Origin: Thunnus maccoyii
Taxonomy: Eukaryota; Chordata; Actinopteri; Scombriformes; Scombridae
NCBI RefSeq assembly: GCF_910596095.1
Contig: NC_056539.1
Span: 13,650,501 to 13,714,500 of the forward strand
DNA length: 64,000 nt
Direction: 5' to 3'
This document shows positions 1-12,340 of this stretch, piece after piece (the stretch's first letter is position 1; every line of letters starts with the position of its first letter). A program made the position numbers and the translations under genes. Under the pieces are notes generated by a model. It searched no databases, was not told where the DNA came from, and worked only from the letters and a program-made list of their open reading frames with translations.

Positions 1-325
1 TGAACTAAAAAGGGCAGGCAGGCAGGCAGGAGGGAGGCAGGCAGGCAGGCGGGCAGGCAGGCTGGGGCGGCAGCAGCAGCAAAAAGAGAGAAAAACAGCA
101 GAACAAGGAGAAAGAGAGAGACAGAGAGAGATGGGGTAAGGGAATGAGAAAGTAAACTGACAAAGTGTGACTGGTACAGCAGTCTTCCAGATCCCCACCC
201 TCCCTGACTCATACAGTGGATGAATAACTAGCTCAGAGAAGGAAAGGGAGGGAAGGAGGTCGAGCCAGAGCGCAGAGAGAGAGAGAGAGACAGAGAGAGA
301 GAGACAGAGAGAGAGAGAAAGCACT
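1..325. repeat. GGCA and GA low-complexity tracts
   Basis: Positions 12-64 are an imperfect GGCA repeat. Positions about 100-130 and 270-325 are GA repeats on the plus strand, giving a strongly purine-biased strand. These are simple sequence with no gene. Confidence 0.9.
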
Positions 326-2190
326 GTGTGAAAGGCGAGCGTCGAAGACAGAGTACAACTGGGGTGAGAGAGAGATGGCCCCCATTTATACCCACGCTAC
401 AAAAACACCCTCAAATAAAATTCGACTGGCTACTTTGTGACCACCGCCCTGACTTCAATAAGTCAGAGTTCCCCCCCACCACCACCCCTCCCTCCCACCC
501 TCTTACTCTCCTGGACACACCCTCTATCCATGGCAATACATACAAACACACGACTCTGCCCTGCAAGTCCTCTCGGGGGGTGGGCTGATAATATTATTCA
601 CAGGCAGCGGGCGAGAAATCAGTGGCGACTCTGTTATCATGAAGGGGGCCATTGTTACGCCTTCACTGGCTCTCTACCCGGCCAACACCCATAAAGCAAA
701 AAATAGCTTCCATTTCTCTCTCTGTGTTGAGAGATAATCAATGTCATGACTAAAATGCCTCAAACAGGAGCAAAAGTGTACGTTCCTTTCAAACTGCAGC
801 ACATCAGCTCCCTTCTGGTTTGTCAGCCAAAATTATACATATGATTTCAATTTATGTAGGCTATTATACCGTTTAGAATTGAAATTCTGCTCAATATTTG
901 GCCCAGATCTACAACTTGTTTGCTTCATATACTCCCAAATCTAGCCATCATTATAAATACATCAAGTACACTCAAGCTCAAATGGTCATAAAACGTCAGT
1001 GTTTACTCAAGGTTGGATAGTGAAGCTAATGGCAGACAAAAATGATTGTCGCTAAGGAAGACATGACTCATACGATAATGCTTAAAATTCTTCCGAGTGT
1101 GACGTAACGAGGTTTCGCTCTCTCTGATAGGAAATCACTTACTCTGATCTTACAGTCACACCCAACTGTTTGAAAGAGGAACAAATTATAATGATAGTAA
1201 TGGTAGTTGTTATGTTTTTCTGCACACAGTATAATTTCAGTCTTGTCAGCAAGTACATGGTCGATGCAGGCAAGAATGCATAGGGCAACCTTGTCGTTTC
1301 ATTCATCATTTCTTCAAGTATAAGAATATAGAGATGTAGCTACTACTGCTGTCTCATCAAAACTGCACACAATGACTTAAACATGAATTTCAAAGATCAA
1401 GTCACAGATTTGTCATCAATGTGCAAGACAATGTTCACTCTTGCAGACCAATACAGATGTAAATTAGCCTTGCAAAGCTAACCCATGCTCATAAAATGTA
1501 GCTTTGGAAGGCTTATAAGTAAAAAACAAAACAGCAATAAGAACATCTTTAAATGCTATTAAAAGCATATTGTGAATAATATTAATAAAACAAGATTTTG
1601 GCTGTTCAAATCACTGATTGTAGGTGATCTTGTCATTGAAAATGCCCTCCTCAGTGTTGCATTGTAGCTGAGACTGACTGGGCTGGTTTTACTCGTCACT
1701 GGCCTTGAGGGCATTGGGGGGTGGGGTGGGGAGCTGACACTCCAGTCCATTTCAGCCCCTCCCCCAAATACCGAAACACACCTGACAACAAAGTAGATCG
1801 TGGCTCTCGTCTATCTTTGCTGACAGCTCCATTTCAAAAACGATAGTCATCTTGCCCTGTGACACTAACACCTATTCCCACCTTGCATAAGCAGCAATGC
1901 CAGAAACTGAGGAAAGATGGATGCGGAAATGCCAATGATGGTGGTTTACAAAAGCAGTTAACTCTGTGACTACTGATATGGTTGACTTCTGAAACGTGAT
2001 AGTCATCACACCTGCCCACATTCAGACTTTGCCAATCTGTGACTGAACGAGGACCAGTTAAACCAAAACAAACCATTGGCAGTCATGTAAAGAAAGTAAA
2101 AGTGTTTTTGTTTTTTTGTTTTTTTAACTAGCACAGGTAATTCACCCGTTGTAACTCTACTTGAGTAAAAGTCTATTTACTGTCAAAGAC
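326..2190. other. Non-coding, possible intron of a minus-strand gene
   Basis: No supported exon. About 585-700 is a complex GC-balanced block with a SOX-like CCATTGTT and could be a conserved element. The rest is AT-rich unique sequence. Confidence 0.4.
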
Positions 2191-2204
2191 AGAAGTTTTT
2201 GACA

Positions 2205-2285
2205 GTAAAGATTATTCGATTATCAAAATAGTTGTCGATTAATGTTCTGTAGATTGACTAATTGACTAATCGTTGCAACTGTATA
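2205..2285. mobile_element. hAT-like MITE fragment
   Basis: ATTATTCGATTATCAAAATA, then a GATTAATGTTCTG segment and GACTAATCGTTGCAAC, match the right part of the full-length element at 8279-8589. The left end is missing and no target duplication is seen. Confidence 0.6.
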
Positions 2286-2289
2286 ACAA

Positions 2290-5200
2290 AATGAATGTTA
2301 ACTTGCTGGTTCCCCTTGTGATTGTTGGATGTATTTGCCAGATGATGGATACCTTCAAAATTTCTCAAACTTTACATTCAAAACTCCTCATCTCAAAAAC
2401 TGCAAATGGAAGATAAAAGGATGGAGCAACTTCTAAACAAATATATCTAGAGAGGCAATTCTAAAAATGATTTTACAGCAAAAAGTTGAATATTGGTTTA
2501 TTTTAATAGTACATGACAATTACTGAACTCAGTTATATGAATTCATTAATCATTATATGAATATTGATTGATTTATCATCCACTGCATGGACGACATTTT
2601 AAGACAAAGTAGAAATACTTAATTTTCAGTTTTCATAAGGCTTTAGCAGCAGTGTAGAGTATGAATAGTGTAAATATTTCACATTTTATAAAGCAATTAC
2701 ACACGCTCAGGAGAACAAGTCAGTAAAATTCCAGACTAGACACGTGTTGTACGTAGATACACCCCGTTTCCGGGGCTCTGTGCCAAACTAAATACATCTT
2801 GTCATTTTAGATTACAAGTCAATTCATTACAACTACTAAGTGATCGCACATCTATAAACTTCAACTTGAAATGCATCGAATCAAGTCACATCTGTTGGAT
2901 GTGAATTTAAAGTGTGTTTGGCAAGCTGCTATAGCTTAATAACATTAAATTACACTTAAATCAATGCAGTATAATGAGAGATACTGCAGAGAGTGAAAAC
3001 TCAGGATACATTCAAGTGTGCGCAGCAAATGCATTAAGAGCAGTGAGCACAAGTGTCCCAGAATATCCACCAGCATGTCTCACACTGGTGCGAGGAGTCT
3101 GACTTTGCTGCCAAGGCCTTTGTCGCTGTAGACATCTCAGTTCGTGCTATGCCACGTGAAACCCTCCAGTGCAGCATACGTAGGTGAGCACGGATTAAAT
3201 CTGGTCTGTAACGTCAGATTATTGAGGTATGGCTTTAAGATGAATATCTTATTATTGGTGGTTCCAGACAAGATTCTGCCCAGTAGATGTTTTTTTTTTT
3301 TTTGCAATGGTCATCTACCACAGGAGATTTTTATTACAGTTCCACAACGAGTCAGCAGAAAAGGGTGAACTCCAAGTCTTGAATGGAGGCACCATCAATC
3401 CAGAAGAATTTCGTACTCTACCAGAGAGTGAATGCCAAAGCTACAACAGATAAAAATCAGCTAAGTGACTACTAGTCTCACATGGCAAAAACAGTAACTC
3501 ACATTCCTATCAGGCCAATGGGATGACAATCTGACTTGAGAGAAAACAAAGGCATTAGTCACTCGGAGTGCTGTTCCTGGCCCAGAGGGACAACACTGTC
3601 ACCTGAGGCCCATGTTTTCTCAGTCCAGATACGTCTGACATAAACTGTGTCTCAAGATTACAACCAAGATAAAATAAGCTTTACTGAAACAAAACAAAAC
3701 AAGCTAGTCTCATTCCACACTGGTTACAACTCCATCTCATCCAAACTTGTCCTGCCGCCTTGTCATCGAAGGCAGCTTTAAAAACTACTGGATCATATAA
3801 CTCATTCAAAACATGTCCAGCACATGCTTAGGTATGTGCTATGATGACATATTTGTCAAAAGTAGGAGAAGCCATACAAGGTTTACTCCAGCCTCAGCCT
3901 CAGGTACTATTGCTCAACAAAACAGGGTCAAGTTAAAAAAAGGCTGGAACATAAAATGCAAACTGGTCTGGACTAGTAAGGGTCGTCAGCAGGGTGTGGC
4001 TGAGAGGGGTGTGAACACAAAGACATCTGCCTAGTTGGACACATGAGCGAGCACACAAAACAATATATTAATGATTTAATATCACTGGTGGATATAAGCT
4101 TAAATATTTTGGCAGACATGCAAAGAGAAATTACTGCAAAGTGTTTTATAAGCCAAAATTTTATGTATATTTGACCTTATTTTTCTGGATTTAAGTTCAA
4201 TACTTTTGTAATATTTGTGTTTTTTGGTTTATTTGTTTATAATAACTGAATTTTCAGTAAGTGTAAAACTTCAGAATATATATCTGCTGTCACTGTCAGT
4301 TTTGTTAGTTATTTAACAGCTTTAATACAGCATCATCATCAGATTTGTCTCAAATCTGTCACAGTTCAGTAAGCAAATTAAAAACATATTTTAAATATTT
4401 GTGTTGCGTTTGTGAGAAACACTTCTGACCAATTTTAAGACTAAACTATCAAAGCAGCCTCAAAAATCCAGTATTATACAATATTGTTGCAGTGACGCAA
4501 TACTCAGTTAAAACATTATTCATTAACGTATGCTTATTAGGTTCACAAAACACTGAAAGAAGTGGCGATAACTTCCATCCAAAACTTCCAATAGACCGTT
4601 GAATAACTAAGCTATTCCATTTTTAGTAAATATTTTGGTTGTTGTGCCACTCTTTAAGAAGAAATGTAACAGGATAAATTCTGCATCTCTGCTCTATAAC
4701 TTTTTTTTTTTTTTTTTTTTTTTATAAAGCACCTTTTGTTGCACCTAAATATTTTAAAGAAAAAAAAAAAGCATGAGCAGGTGGGGTTGAATTGTAAATT
4801 GCATAATAAGAAAGCGTTTCATCTTATGCATGTCAAACATCTGGATTTCATTTCAATGAGCAGTCAATCCACCTAACCCTCATAGCTATGAATATGCCCG
4901 TTGGTTTCCAGCCATGCATGGCTGATTTATGACATAATAAAAAAAAAATACCTGAGTCTCCATGATAAACTAATTAGTACAGTTAATCCATTTTAAAAAC
5001 AATTTAACAGACTTTAATAACTAAATACTCTGATGGTAATAACTGTTATCCGGAACAGAAGAATGTCGCTGAACTTGCCTCGAGAGTGACATGTTTACAC
5101 CGTCTACTCCTTCATTGTGTTTGTGTAAGGGTGGGTGGGTGGTGGTGGGGCAGCAGTATCGCCCCTACCTGCCAGTATTCTACTCACGCCCCTCCCCGTC

Positions 5201-7960
5201 CCCTCTGCAGGTCTCACCGACGACTCAGATTTCTGAAACTTTCCACAGATAACAATAGAGCATCGAGTCCAAATGAATGAACTCAAACAACTGCAGCTCA
5301 GCAGGTGCAGGTGACGCAAGGAATTTGCATAGTGGCATCCTTCAGTCTGTGTCCGCACAATGATGTTTAACAGAGGGAGCTGCAATATTATGGATTTCCA
5401 CCATAGTGAAAGACAAAAAGTAACAAGCTCTGACTTGAGCAATGTGTTAATTATCCCTCCATCTTGGTAATCTGAGAGATTTCCAAGCAAACCTATAGAC
5501 ACAGAGGAAGAAGTAATAGGGATTGTTGGGAGGGTCCTGCTCAAAAACAAGCAATCACTTAACTAAAATTAATAGAACTTTGACATGTGGACTATCTGAG
5601 CTATAACTGCAGAAAACTACACACACAGACACACACACACACACACACACACTAGTTTGCATTTAGTGCAAACAAATACTATTACCACCCAACCTGAAAC
5701 TGGATTGCTCTGACGATATGAAGTTCATAAACTTTTTCCCAACTCCAAGTTTATGTTTTCAAATCAGTGAACACTTGACTGTGCTTCTCCCGAGGTGGAA
5801 TGATGCACATCTGTTAGTGACATAAGGCAGCATATTGATTACTGGTTTCACATCTGTGCTAGAACATCCAGTCCAATTATAACATGTTTCATTTTATCTT
5901 TTCCCACTAGCACCCATTAGCTAAGAAGTGGTTTTTTTTTTGTTTTTTTTCTTTCCCCACTCGAGAGTGTGCCCTTGTAGATGGGAGAGCATGCTAAAAC
6001 TCATCAACAACTTCAGACTTGATAAATGGGGCAAGTGCAAAACAGACCTGGCAGACCGGTTGGGATTACGCAACACTTTACAACGACTGGAATGACACTC
6101 TCCATGTCTTTCAAGAATACCTCAGATGCTACTATGACAAGAACTTCCACTGTGATACTTTCAAACATGTAAAACCGTAGTAAATATTCAACTGCAATTT
6201 TCTGATACAACTCTTATGCAACAGAGAGAAATAATGGCCAGTTGTGCAAATGTCTGCTATGCAATTGAGTTGTTTTACAATTCTAGCTGTTTAACAGCAC
6301 GTGGGAAAAAGCAAGCAGATATTAAAGATCAAAAACAGAAAAGGAAAAGTAATAATTAAATCTGAAAAGAACAAATAAATTATCACTGATGAAAAAAAAA
6401 CAAAAAAACATTGTAGCCACACAAGCTGCACAAACTGCTGACTTTACTTTTTACCCTTGAACTGTTTACATGAGAACAAGTTAAACCACGTTACAGCTAT
6501 TTAGAAGCTGCACTAGTGCATATTTAAACAACCTAAAAACTATACAGCTGGTAATATTTTAAAACAGTACATGGGAAAGCAATGCAAGTCTAGTTTCTCT
6601 GGTTCAGAAGTTTGATGAATTCTTTGCTATATACTCTTTACATAGATTTATATTGGGTAAGTGATGTCAGAGGTATAACCAAAATCTTAACAGCAACTGA
6701 GGCATTTTAATTGATACTGTATAGGTGAAGATGATTGCTCTGTGTGGGTTTAATGTTGAAGTTCTGCCCACACCTCCACCAATGACATCAAAGCAAATGT
6801 TTTCAACCAGACAAACTGTGCCTGAGCGGTCAATGATAATAGACAACTTCACACTTCTTCCTGTCTAACCTTTCTGTGAGAGGAACAGATTTAAGACAGT
6901 TGGTGGGGGTTTGGGTGGAACTGAAAGTTGTACTAGATGAGATTTATGCTACAACTGACTCCTTAACTGGCATTCAGCATTTCATTTGGGCAAATGTTGT
7001 GAATGTCAAAGTTGTTCAAATAGTAACCTCTCACTCCCACTTAGTGTGAAAATTTGGTGCTAAATTATAAGATCAGAGCTGCTACAAGCTTTCTGTAGAT
7101 AAATCTTGTAACATAAAAATCATGAAAACTTAATTTTCATGGGTCTCAAGTGAACCAACAACTTTCAGATCCAGTGTGACCATTTTAGTTTGCCAGAGGC
7201 CATCAGCATAGAGCCACAAGCTTGAAATGATGAGGAACACTGAAGAAGACACGATCATAAACTGTCAAATTCTTCAATGACACTTACATGTTTCGTCTCT
7301 GAAATGTAACATGATGTTTTCAATGAGGATCCTTTAAACTTCAGACTGTCTGGGAATACAATATGCATGCGGTAATGGAAAAGTGAATGACCAACATTTT
7401 ACTACAGCTACTGAGCGACCAACAGAAGGCTGTGGTCAACTGTGAAGTTTGAGTGCTGGTTTAACACACCCAAGTCAGCCTGCATTTCCATTGTCTGTTG
7501 ATAAGAGACTTTTAATATCAGTTCTCCTCTTGCCTTAAATGCGAGTCCTTCAGAGTAACTGTTGACATTGGAGGCTGATGCAGAGATAACAACATGCAAC
7601 GTTGAGGCGTTAACAGTCACAGTGCTGCTCTACTGTTTACATTGTTATCAGAAATACACCTGGGCCAGTTAACCTTGAGGCCCTTTGTCTTACACACACA
7701 CACACAGTTGTTAGCGACCGTTAATGTTTACATGTCTACATAGAGTCAGTGATCCATACACCTTAGGAGACGGTCATGTGGGAACAAAAGCATCAATGAG
7801 GGCCTGCTAGTACACGACTTGATGATGACTCAGATGATGCTCACTTGTGTGGTGAAATCCTACAATTTTAGCTTCAAGAGTAAACTTGCCCCATAGTGCA
7901 TAAATGAGATGTGGTTCAAAACCGTTTTGTCTTTCACTAAGAATGATAAAAATGTGCCAA
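2290..7960. other. Non-coding stretch with simple repeats
   Basis: No supported exon on either strand. It holds poly-T at 4701-4723, a CA microsatellite at 5619-5652, short A and T runs at about 3290, 4760, 5933 and 6392, and otherwise unique AT-rich DNA. The 148-aa minus-strand frame at 5104-5550 has no recognisable protein character. Confidence 0.45.
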
Positions 7961-7968
7961 GACTAACA

Positions 7969-8042
7969 AGGGCTGGGAAATATATCGATATCGAGGTATG
8001 TGGTCAAAAATATAGTGACATTTGATTTTGTCACCCAGCCCT
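7969..8042. mobile_element. 74-bp mini-MITE with 8-bp target duplication
   Basis: Perfect 9-bp inverted ends AGGGCTGGG and CCCAGCCCT enclose a short AT-rich core with ATATCGATATCGA. The flanks are GACTAACA (7961-7968) and TACTAACA (8043-8050), a 7/8 match, as expected of a hAT-superfamily insertion. Confidence 0.75.
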
Positions 8043-8278
8043 TACTAACACTGCTGCATCCAGTAATAGGGACAGAGGACAAAATGATCACAGAATTTAT
8101 CAGGAACGTTATCTTGATATCAAACGTTGGTGTTAATATTTACCCAAGTATTCAGATTTACATGATAAAAGTTCAACTTCTGTTCAGTGAGTCAGCGTTT
8201 TAGAACAAAATCTTAAAAAAAAAAAAAAAGTTATGGACTATGTAGCCTACATGCTGTGGCAGATTTGAGATACGAGAT

Positions 8279-8589
8279 TAGGGCTGCAACTATTAATCTG
8301 CCGATGAAATACTTGAAAAATAAGACAAAAGTGATAAATGCCTGTTAACTTCTTAAAGCTCATGGCGACATCTTCAAATGTCTTGTTTTATCAAAAACAT
8401 AAAGATATTCTATTTATGATCATGTATGACTCAGAAAAGCTTAAAATCCTGACATGCTAGAAACTGCGACCTGCAAACTTTTAGCGTTTTTGCTTGACAA
8501 ATAAACGATTATTCGATTATCAAAATACTTGCTTGATAAATTTTCTGTCAGTCGACTAATCGATTAATTGGCTGATCGATGCATCCCTA
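8279..8589. mobile_element. Full-length hAT-like non-autonomous element
   Basis: It begins TAGGGCTGCAAC and ends GATGCATCCCTA, imperfect terminal inverted repeats. The flanks TACGAGAT (8271-8278) and TAGGAGAT (8590-8597) agree at 7 of 8 bases, a hAT-size target duplication. The interior has the ATTCGATTATCAAAATA and CGACTAATCGATTAAT segments common in fish MITEs. There is no transposase. Confidence 0.8.
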
Positions 8590-8597
8590 TAGGAGAT

Positions 8598-9486
8598 TAT
8601 GTCAGAAGACAACAATTAGATACCATGAACAATATTAATCCTGACCCAGCCCTCTTGAGCCAGTGACCTCAATAACCTCTCCGGATACCTTCTTTGGCAG
8701 GTTCTCTTCATGCTGAAAACAAGCATGTTTCAAAGTAAGCCCCCTTGGAAAAACCAAATCAATCATTAGTCATCAATTTGTTAAACATCCTCACTTTGTT
8801 GCCACTTGTGGATTCAGTTTCAACATGAGTTAAAACAGATTCCACCAAGACTAAACAACATGCGGACATAGACTTACCACAGGAAGTAGAATGGCGCTTA
8901 ACAACATACCTACAGCAGACACTATCTGTCTTTAAATGTGCTCCTTGGCTCCTTAGACTCAGTCACCAATTTGTGCCCATCTCGTAAAACAAAAAGCCAC
9001 AAACTGAAGCTGTCAAGAGTCTAAGACAAGTTATTGGACCCGTATGAACCGTTAGGCACAGTTATAACATATTTGGCCAGCAGGTACAGTAAGTTTCACT
9101 TTTGATCAGTAAAAGGTGGAACAACATTTGCTATAATTCACACCTACTGAACATGAATACACGTATCGCTATGTCCTCAAACACCTCTTATCAGATGTAT
9201 GACAGCATAAATCAACAAAGAGAGGACAGTCAACAGGACCATCTGCCTTCAAAGTGCAGAGTAACAATACTCTCTGTGAGGAGGGAGCCTGGCTGTCAAT
9301 GAGCTCTTTGTCCGCAGCACAGGTGCAATTAATGATGAGATACAGGATCATAAAAGGCCCAAACAGAGCTGTAACTAACCTAATTAGTATGCAAACTGAA
9401 TCTCTAAACACACGTTTTCAAGGAAGACACATTTTGGCACAGCACACGACACGAGGTGAGGGGTGACTCAGGCTACTTAAATTCTC

Positions 9487-9517
<31 letters not shown>

Positions 9518-9756
9518 CTCATTTTACAGTCTAGAATAAGTGTTTTATTAGTATAACATATTTTACTTGTATAGACAGACAACAAAAAAAACACCTGAAT
9601 GAGTATATCGCTGCGTAAAAATTACCAAAGCGCGCCTCCATCTCTCCCCGCCTCCCCTCCCAAAAAAGGTATAAACGCATCTGAAGTTAAACCTCATTGA
9701 CGTATTAAGTCAACATTTGGCAAACTGTTAAACTGTGTAAGAACAGTTTCAGAAGT
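8598..9756. other. Non-coding stretch upstream of the minus-strand first-exon donor
   Basis: No certain exon. A consensus minus-strand donor (CTGTG/GTAAGTC, near 8875-8880) could mark an extra untranslated exon, but no matching coding frame is seen. A complex block at 9270-9420 carries TAATTAGTATGCAA and may be a conserved element. Poly-A at 9490-9511. Confidence 0.35.
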
Positions 9757-9763
9757 TACTTAC

Positions 9764-10050
9764 TTGTGCTGAAATAAACGCGCCGAGACTGTCGAAGGCA
9801 GGTATGTAATACGGCTCAGCGCGTGTTTGAAGTTAGCTCCGCTTCCTCTTCCTCTCCGCTTAAATCTTCCTCCTGACCCAACCCTGAGATGGAGCTGGAA
9901 AAAGGTGGAGTCATCTCTACACTGCTGTGAGATGGTCGCCCAATATGGACGTAATCAAGTGACTGTATCGGATGCCAGTCATCGCCGAGTCGAAATCGGT
10001 CCGTGCTGCTGTGAATTGATTACTGATGCGCGCTCATCCCAATAAAAGTG
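9764..10050 (-). promoter_or_regulatory. Promoter and putative untranslated first exon of a minus-strand gene
   Basis: Read on the minus strand, a CpG-containing block (ACACGCGCTGAGCCG, then CTCGGCGCG) ends in CACAA/GTAAGTAA, a perfect donor with the last exon base at 9764. Upstream are an inverted CCAAT box (TTATTGGGAT, about 10032-10041) and a CArG-like/CCAAT motif (CCCAATATGG, plus strand 9939-9948, one mismatch to CC(A/T)6GG). CpGs cluster here and are rare on either side. No ATG-initiated frame is convincing, so the exon is probably non-coding and the coding exons lie left of the window. The gene cannot be named. Confidence 0.4.
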
Positions 10051-11931
10051 ATAATTAGCTCTGAGTAGGGAGTGGAGCCGTTATATAATGGTTTATATTA
10101 TTACACTCCTAATAGTAAATGAACACCGATATGCTGTCAAGAAAGTGATATTTATAGAGTTTTTAGTTTATTATGGTTTATTTAGCCTAACCCTAGGACC
10201 CTAGGAAAAGGAGGACATTAAACACACAACTAGAAAAATGTCACGAATAACATATTGAAGTGCAATTATAGAGAGAGCAAAGATGCAACAGTCCAGGTAA
10301 GTGGGGTGATATCATATAACGAAAAAATATAATAAATACCTAAATTATCATGTTAAAACTAGTCTTTGCATCTGCAATATATACGATAATACAATGAGAT
10401 AGAAAGCACATCTGAGCTTCCTGTTGCCATGTTTCCTGCTATTGTTTTAACAGCCTTTATCTTCCTCACTGCAGAGGTAATAATTCACTCAACAGTATCA
10501 TCATTCTGTGGTTTCATATCAATGAATGACAGAACTGATCCCGAAAAAAGATAAGGGTCTCCTTATGCGTCTGTCAAACAACAGAAACCAGATGTTTTAC
10601 ATAGTACACGCTATATAAACCATGCCTCAGCTCAGGTATGTGTTTAGTGCTCAGTATGTTATGTAACACATTTTAAATTAAATACAAAAAGGATATGATG
10701 CTGGTTATTTCATGCAATCCGAGTGTTGCAACCTGTTGAGGGGAAGTGGTTTGGATACTCAGCTGACCTCAGGCTGTTTCTAGTGAGCTTCACACCTCTG
10801 AAAATGGACCATCTGTATTGAGCCTGCAGCAATGTTGTAGCACAAGGTGTAGAGACATCTACGAAGCTTGTGTGATCATAAATCATCCACCTGTGTGGTA
10901 GTAAATTGTCCACCTGCTGCTCTAAGTGCAGGGCCTTCTTTCATCTGGGGCCCCGAAGGTGACCTTTCAAACTAGAGGGGACAACTCCTCCTCCACCATC
11001 AATAATCTTTGGATAGTTTCAGTACAGACATGACACATATTTCAACACAGAAATGCACAGAAGTGTTCTAATAATCCAAACAAAGAATTGACAATAAAAT
11101 TCAAGAATTTGGTGTCTGATTCAGCTATATTAGTAAAATATGTACCTTATATAAATATAAATAATATAATGTGACTTTTTCAAATTTAACATAATGACCT
11201 TTTTTACAGTTCAGACCCTACTTTGCCCAAATCAACAGGTACAACTGTTTCATTAAACTTTGTGGGGTTTTTTGGAAGCTTTGTGAGGAATTTGTGGGGC
11301 CAGTTTAAGTGCTCAAAGTGACATGCATCATGTTTTTGGTGAATGATGACAGATCACTGAGTGACAATTAAAGGTAAAAGAAGGCCCGACTTGTTGCACT
11401 TCCTCTTGAGTCACATTTCTGGTTACTGACAGTAACACTCAGACTAAAACTAGAGCATAGGGCAGCAGCAAACCGCGCATGTGTTTCCTGTGTAGGCCTA
11501 TGTCATCACTGTTGGGACTTTCTGAAATGTCTACATACATTAGTATCTATACACTTCATACTGTTTTCTTTTTATCTTTATTTTGGCCTTTTTGGTAAGA
11601 TCTTCTATTATTGTTTATATATATATGAGAAAAAATAATTCCTAAACATTTTAAGACAGTGGCCTCAACACTTTAAATTGAGTTTGGAAAGTAAGACTGA
11701 TGCTAACTATTGCAAACAACTCAGTACTGCAATCTGACTACTGCCACTTAGACCTACTGTTTGTCAATTTAATTTAAATGTAACACATTAAACAAAGATT
11801 TTTTTCCCCCACATTGCTGATCAGTGAACAATATTTAATCACCATTTACACCAAAATCACTGCCAACCCTGTGTCAAAAAATATATTTCTATAGTCTCAC
11901 AATGTAAATGTTTTTGACACATGAAGGCATG

Positions 11932-12010
11932 TTATTGAATATATTTTTAAATATTATTGAATATATTTTTAAATATTATTGAATATATTTTTTTAAATAT
12001 TATTGAATAT
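11932..12010 (+). repeat. AT-rich tandem repeat, about 22-24 bp unit, 3-4 copies
   Basis: The unit TTATTGAATATATTTTTAAA plus TA repeats head to tail; the third copy has two extra T residues and the fourth is partial. Confidence 0.9.
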
Positions 12011-12231
12011 CTTGTATATTTTATATCTTAAAAAGGGAGTATTTCACTTATTGATTAATTATGACGCTTTGTACTCATTGATAACCTTGTGTATAAAATG
12101 TCATAGTAACAGTTATAGTGACCCCAAGTGGTTATGATGGGTTACTGCAACTCAGAACAACTTTTTTTTGGTCTATTTTCTTTTTATTTAAGCTTCCAGT
12201 AACCATTGAGTGGTATATGAAAAAAACAAGA

Positions 12232-12340
12232 AATATATATATATATATGCATATACACACATGCAGTATATATACATACCTATATATGTATACATAGTAC
12301 ACACACATGCATTTATACACACACATATGCACATATATAG
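12232..12340. repeat. AT / CATA / CACA compound microsatellite
   Basis: A run of ATATAT followed by degenerate CATACACACATG-type units. Simple sequence only. Confidence 0.9.

Noticed and set aside
5104-5550. 148-aa minus-strand open frame
   Set aside because: No protein-like pattern, no splice or poly(A) context, and its C-terminal part derives from a GGGT/CA-rich low-complexity stretch.
9939-9948. Perfect CArG box
   Set aside because: Counting bases shows CC-CAATAT-GG, one mismatch to CC(A/T)6GG, so it is only CArG-like and may be a CCAAT box.
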